NCBI GenBank assembly: GCA_002359025.1
Contig: DEPZ01000025.1
Location: 1-23,560, forward strand
From: Erysipelotrichaceae bacterium UBA3379
GTDB lineage: Bacteria > Bacillota_I > Bacilli_A > Erysipelotrichales > Coprobacillaceae
Direction of reading: 5' to 3'
Length of the DNA: 23,560 nucleotides
Within the stretch, counting starts at the first letter, position 1; each line of letters opens with the position of its first letter. The notes under the pieces were generated by a model, which ran no database searches, was not told the DNA's origin, and saw nothing but the letters and a program-made list of their open reading frames with translations. Both the position numbers and the translations under genes were made by a program. Shown piece after piece: positions 23,024 through 23,560 of the stretch.

Positions 23024-23049
23024 AAGGGTCATAGGAATATGACTTTTTT
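23024..23049 (+). terminator. Intrinsic terminator between loaP and the sugar transferase
   Basis: GTCATA (23028-23033), GGAA loop, TATGAC (23038-23043), then TTTTTT (23044-23049); the stem extends through AAGG/TTTT pairs. It begins 4 nt after the loaP stop, inside what should be one operon, so it is a natural antitermination target. Confidence 0.75.
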
Positions 23050-23061
23050 ATATATGCAAAG

Positions 23062-23087
23062 TAAAGGATAATCATGATTATCCTTTA
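23062..23087 (+). promoter_or_regulatory. 26-bp perfect palindrome upstream of the transferase genes
   Basis: TAAAGGATAATCA (23062-23074) is exactly complementary to 23075-23087. No T-run follows. It ends 3 nt before AGGGGGAGG. It could be an operator for a dimeric regulator or an RNA hairpin (about 10 bp with a small loop) recognised by the antiterminator or masking the ribosome binding site. Confidence 0.5.
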
Positions 23088-23106
23088 TCAAGGGGGAGGT
23101 TTGTTT

Positions 23107-23181
23107 TTGGAAAGATTTGAAAATATTTATCAAGAAACATTACTGAATAACAGATTTAATTGTTGTGAGGTGAATGTATGA
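23107..23181 (+). CDS. Small 24-codon leader ORF
   Basis: TTG at 23107, 7 nt after AGGGGGAGG (23091-23099), opens 24 codons: 'ERFENIYQETLLNN' in the middle and 'NCCEVNV' at the end. Its TGA (23179-23181) overlaps the ATG of the sugar transferase (23178-23180). The strong ribosome binding site and stop-start overlap suggest translation and coupling. No known family; it may be a leader peptide or a remnant of a truncated gene. Confidence 0.4.
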   Translation: MERFENIYQETLLNNRFNCCEVNV

Positions 23182-23560
23182 TGTATGTTCATTTTTTTAA
23201 AAGAGTTATAGATTTTATTCTTTCTTTGATTGGTCTTATAGTATTAAGTCCTGTTTTTTTGATTCTGTGTATATGGATTAAGGTTGACAGTAAAGGGCCT
23301 ATTTTATTTAAGCAAAAGAGATTTGGAAAGAATAAGTCTTTCTTCTATATATACAAGTTTAGAACTATGTATATAGATACACCAAAGGATATGCCGACAC
23401 ATATGTTATCAAACCCTGATCAGTATATTACAAATGCTGGTAAATTTCTTAGAAAGACATCACTTGATGAACTACCACAAATTATTAATATTCTTAAAGG
23501 CGAGATGGCTATTATAGGTCCTAGACCTGCATTATGGAATCAAGATGATCTTATAGAGGA
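23178..23560 (+). CDS. Initiating phosphoglycosyl transferase (bacterial sugar transferase family), 3' end outside window
   Basis: ATG at 23178 with GAGGTG (23167-23172) and a second in-frame ATG at 23181; 127 codons are visible and open to the window end. It starts with a re-entrant membrane helix 'VIDFILSLIGLIVLSPVFLI'. Family motifs follow in order: 'GPILFKQKRFGKN', 'YKFRTM', 'LRKTSLDELPQIINILKGEM' and 'IIGPRPAL'. This is PF02397, the monotopic PglC/WcaJ-like group that moves a sugar-phosphate from a UDP-sugar to undecaprenyl phosphate to start repeat-unit assembly on the inner face of the membrane. The Asp-Glu of 'LDELPQ' is the catalytic pair. The PglC-like 'GPRPALWNQ' end agrees with a modified GlcNAc substrate supplied by the 4,6-dehydratase at 20477. 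Confidence 0.92.
   Translation, partial: MMYVHFFKRVIDFILSLIGLIVLSPVFLILCIWIKVDSKGPILFKQKRFGKNKSFFYIYKFRTMYIDTPKDMPTHMLSNPDQYITNAGKFLRKTSLDELPQIINILKGEMAIIGPRPALWNQDDLIE

Noticed and set aside
1..23560. CRISPR arrays, tRNA or rRNA genes
   Set aside because: No regularly spaced repeats, no tRNA-like cloverleaf or conserved rRNA stretches were seen on either strand.

Overview
The window is very AT-rich. Its promoters (TATAAT, often with an extended -10), purine-rich ribosome binding sites and occasional GTG/TTG starts point to a low-GC Bacillota chromosome. The gene content (CpsB/C/D tyrosine-phosphorylation module, LoaP-like NusG paralog, SWIM-SNF2 helicase, AAA-ATPase/DUF1703 protein, Ig-repeat surface protein) fits a gut member of the Erysipelotrichales/Coprobacillaceae. 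That placement is inference; there is no rRNA or marker gene here.

Layout. (1) 2-667: 3' end of a surface protein with Ig-like repeats. (2) 1122-4364: a large SWIM/SNF2 helicase preceded by a long stem-loop. (3) 4574-7262: a self-contained three-gene operon with its own promoter and terminator. It encodes a nitrilase-fold (carbon-nitrogen hydrolase) protein with a readable E-K-C triad, a winged-helix protein and an all-helical protein. I cannot match it to any named system, and it is the best candidate for something undescribed. (4) 7368-9102: a broken multi-pass membrane protein gene. (5) 9229-9495: an orphan promoter and structured stretch with no real gene. (6) 9496-11325: an IS3-family element with 3-bp target duplications, inserted into the loop of a bidirectional terminator. 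(7) 11329-13251, minus strand: an ATPase plus TOPRIM-like nuclease pair of the RloA/RloB (AbiL) and OLD type. (8) 13320-14841: decayed DNA with several hairpins, an unidentified coding remnant and a Fic pseudogene. (9) 14960-16612: an AAA-ATPase with a C-terminal PD-(D/E)XK nuclease-like domain. (10) 17046-23560: an exopolysaccharide locus made of two divergent units.

Exopolysaccharide locus. The minus-strand unit encodes a Wzz-like chain-length protein, a CpsB PHP phosphatase, a CpsD tyrosine kinase and a membrane-anchored SGNH hydrolase. The plus-strand unit encodes a CapD/PglF-type nucleotide-sugar 4,6-dehydratase, a LoaP-like antiterminator and an initiating phosphoglycosyl transferase cut by the window edge. 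An intrinsic terminator, a 26-bp perfect palindrome and a 24-codon ORF lie between loaP and the transferase. That arrangement is what processive antitermination of a long sugar operon would look like.

Regions 3-9 have the texture of an accessory, defence-like island between a surface-protein/helicase region and the polysaccharide locus: one or two candidate anti-phage cassettes, an IS, and several pseudogenes. Two intergenic regions about 16 kb apart (731-971 and 16879-17025) share a degenerate repeat and roughly bracket this island.
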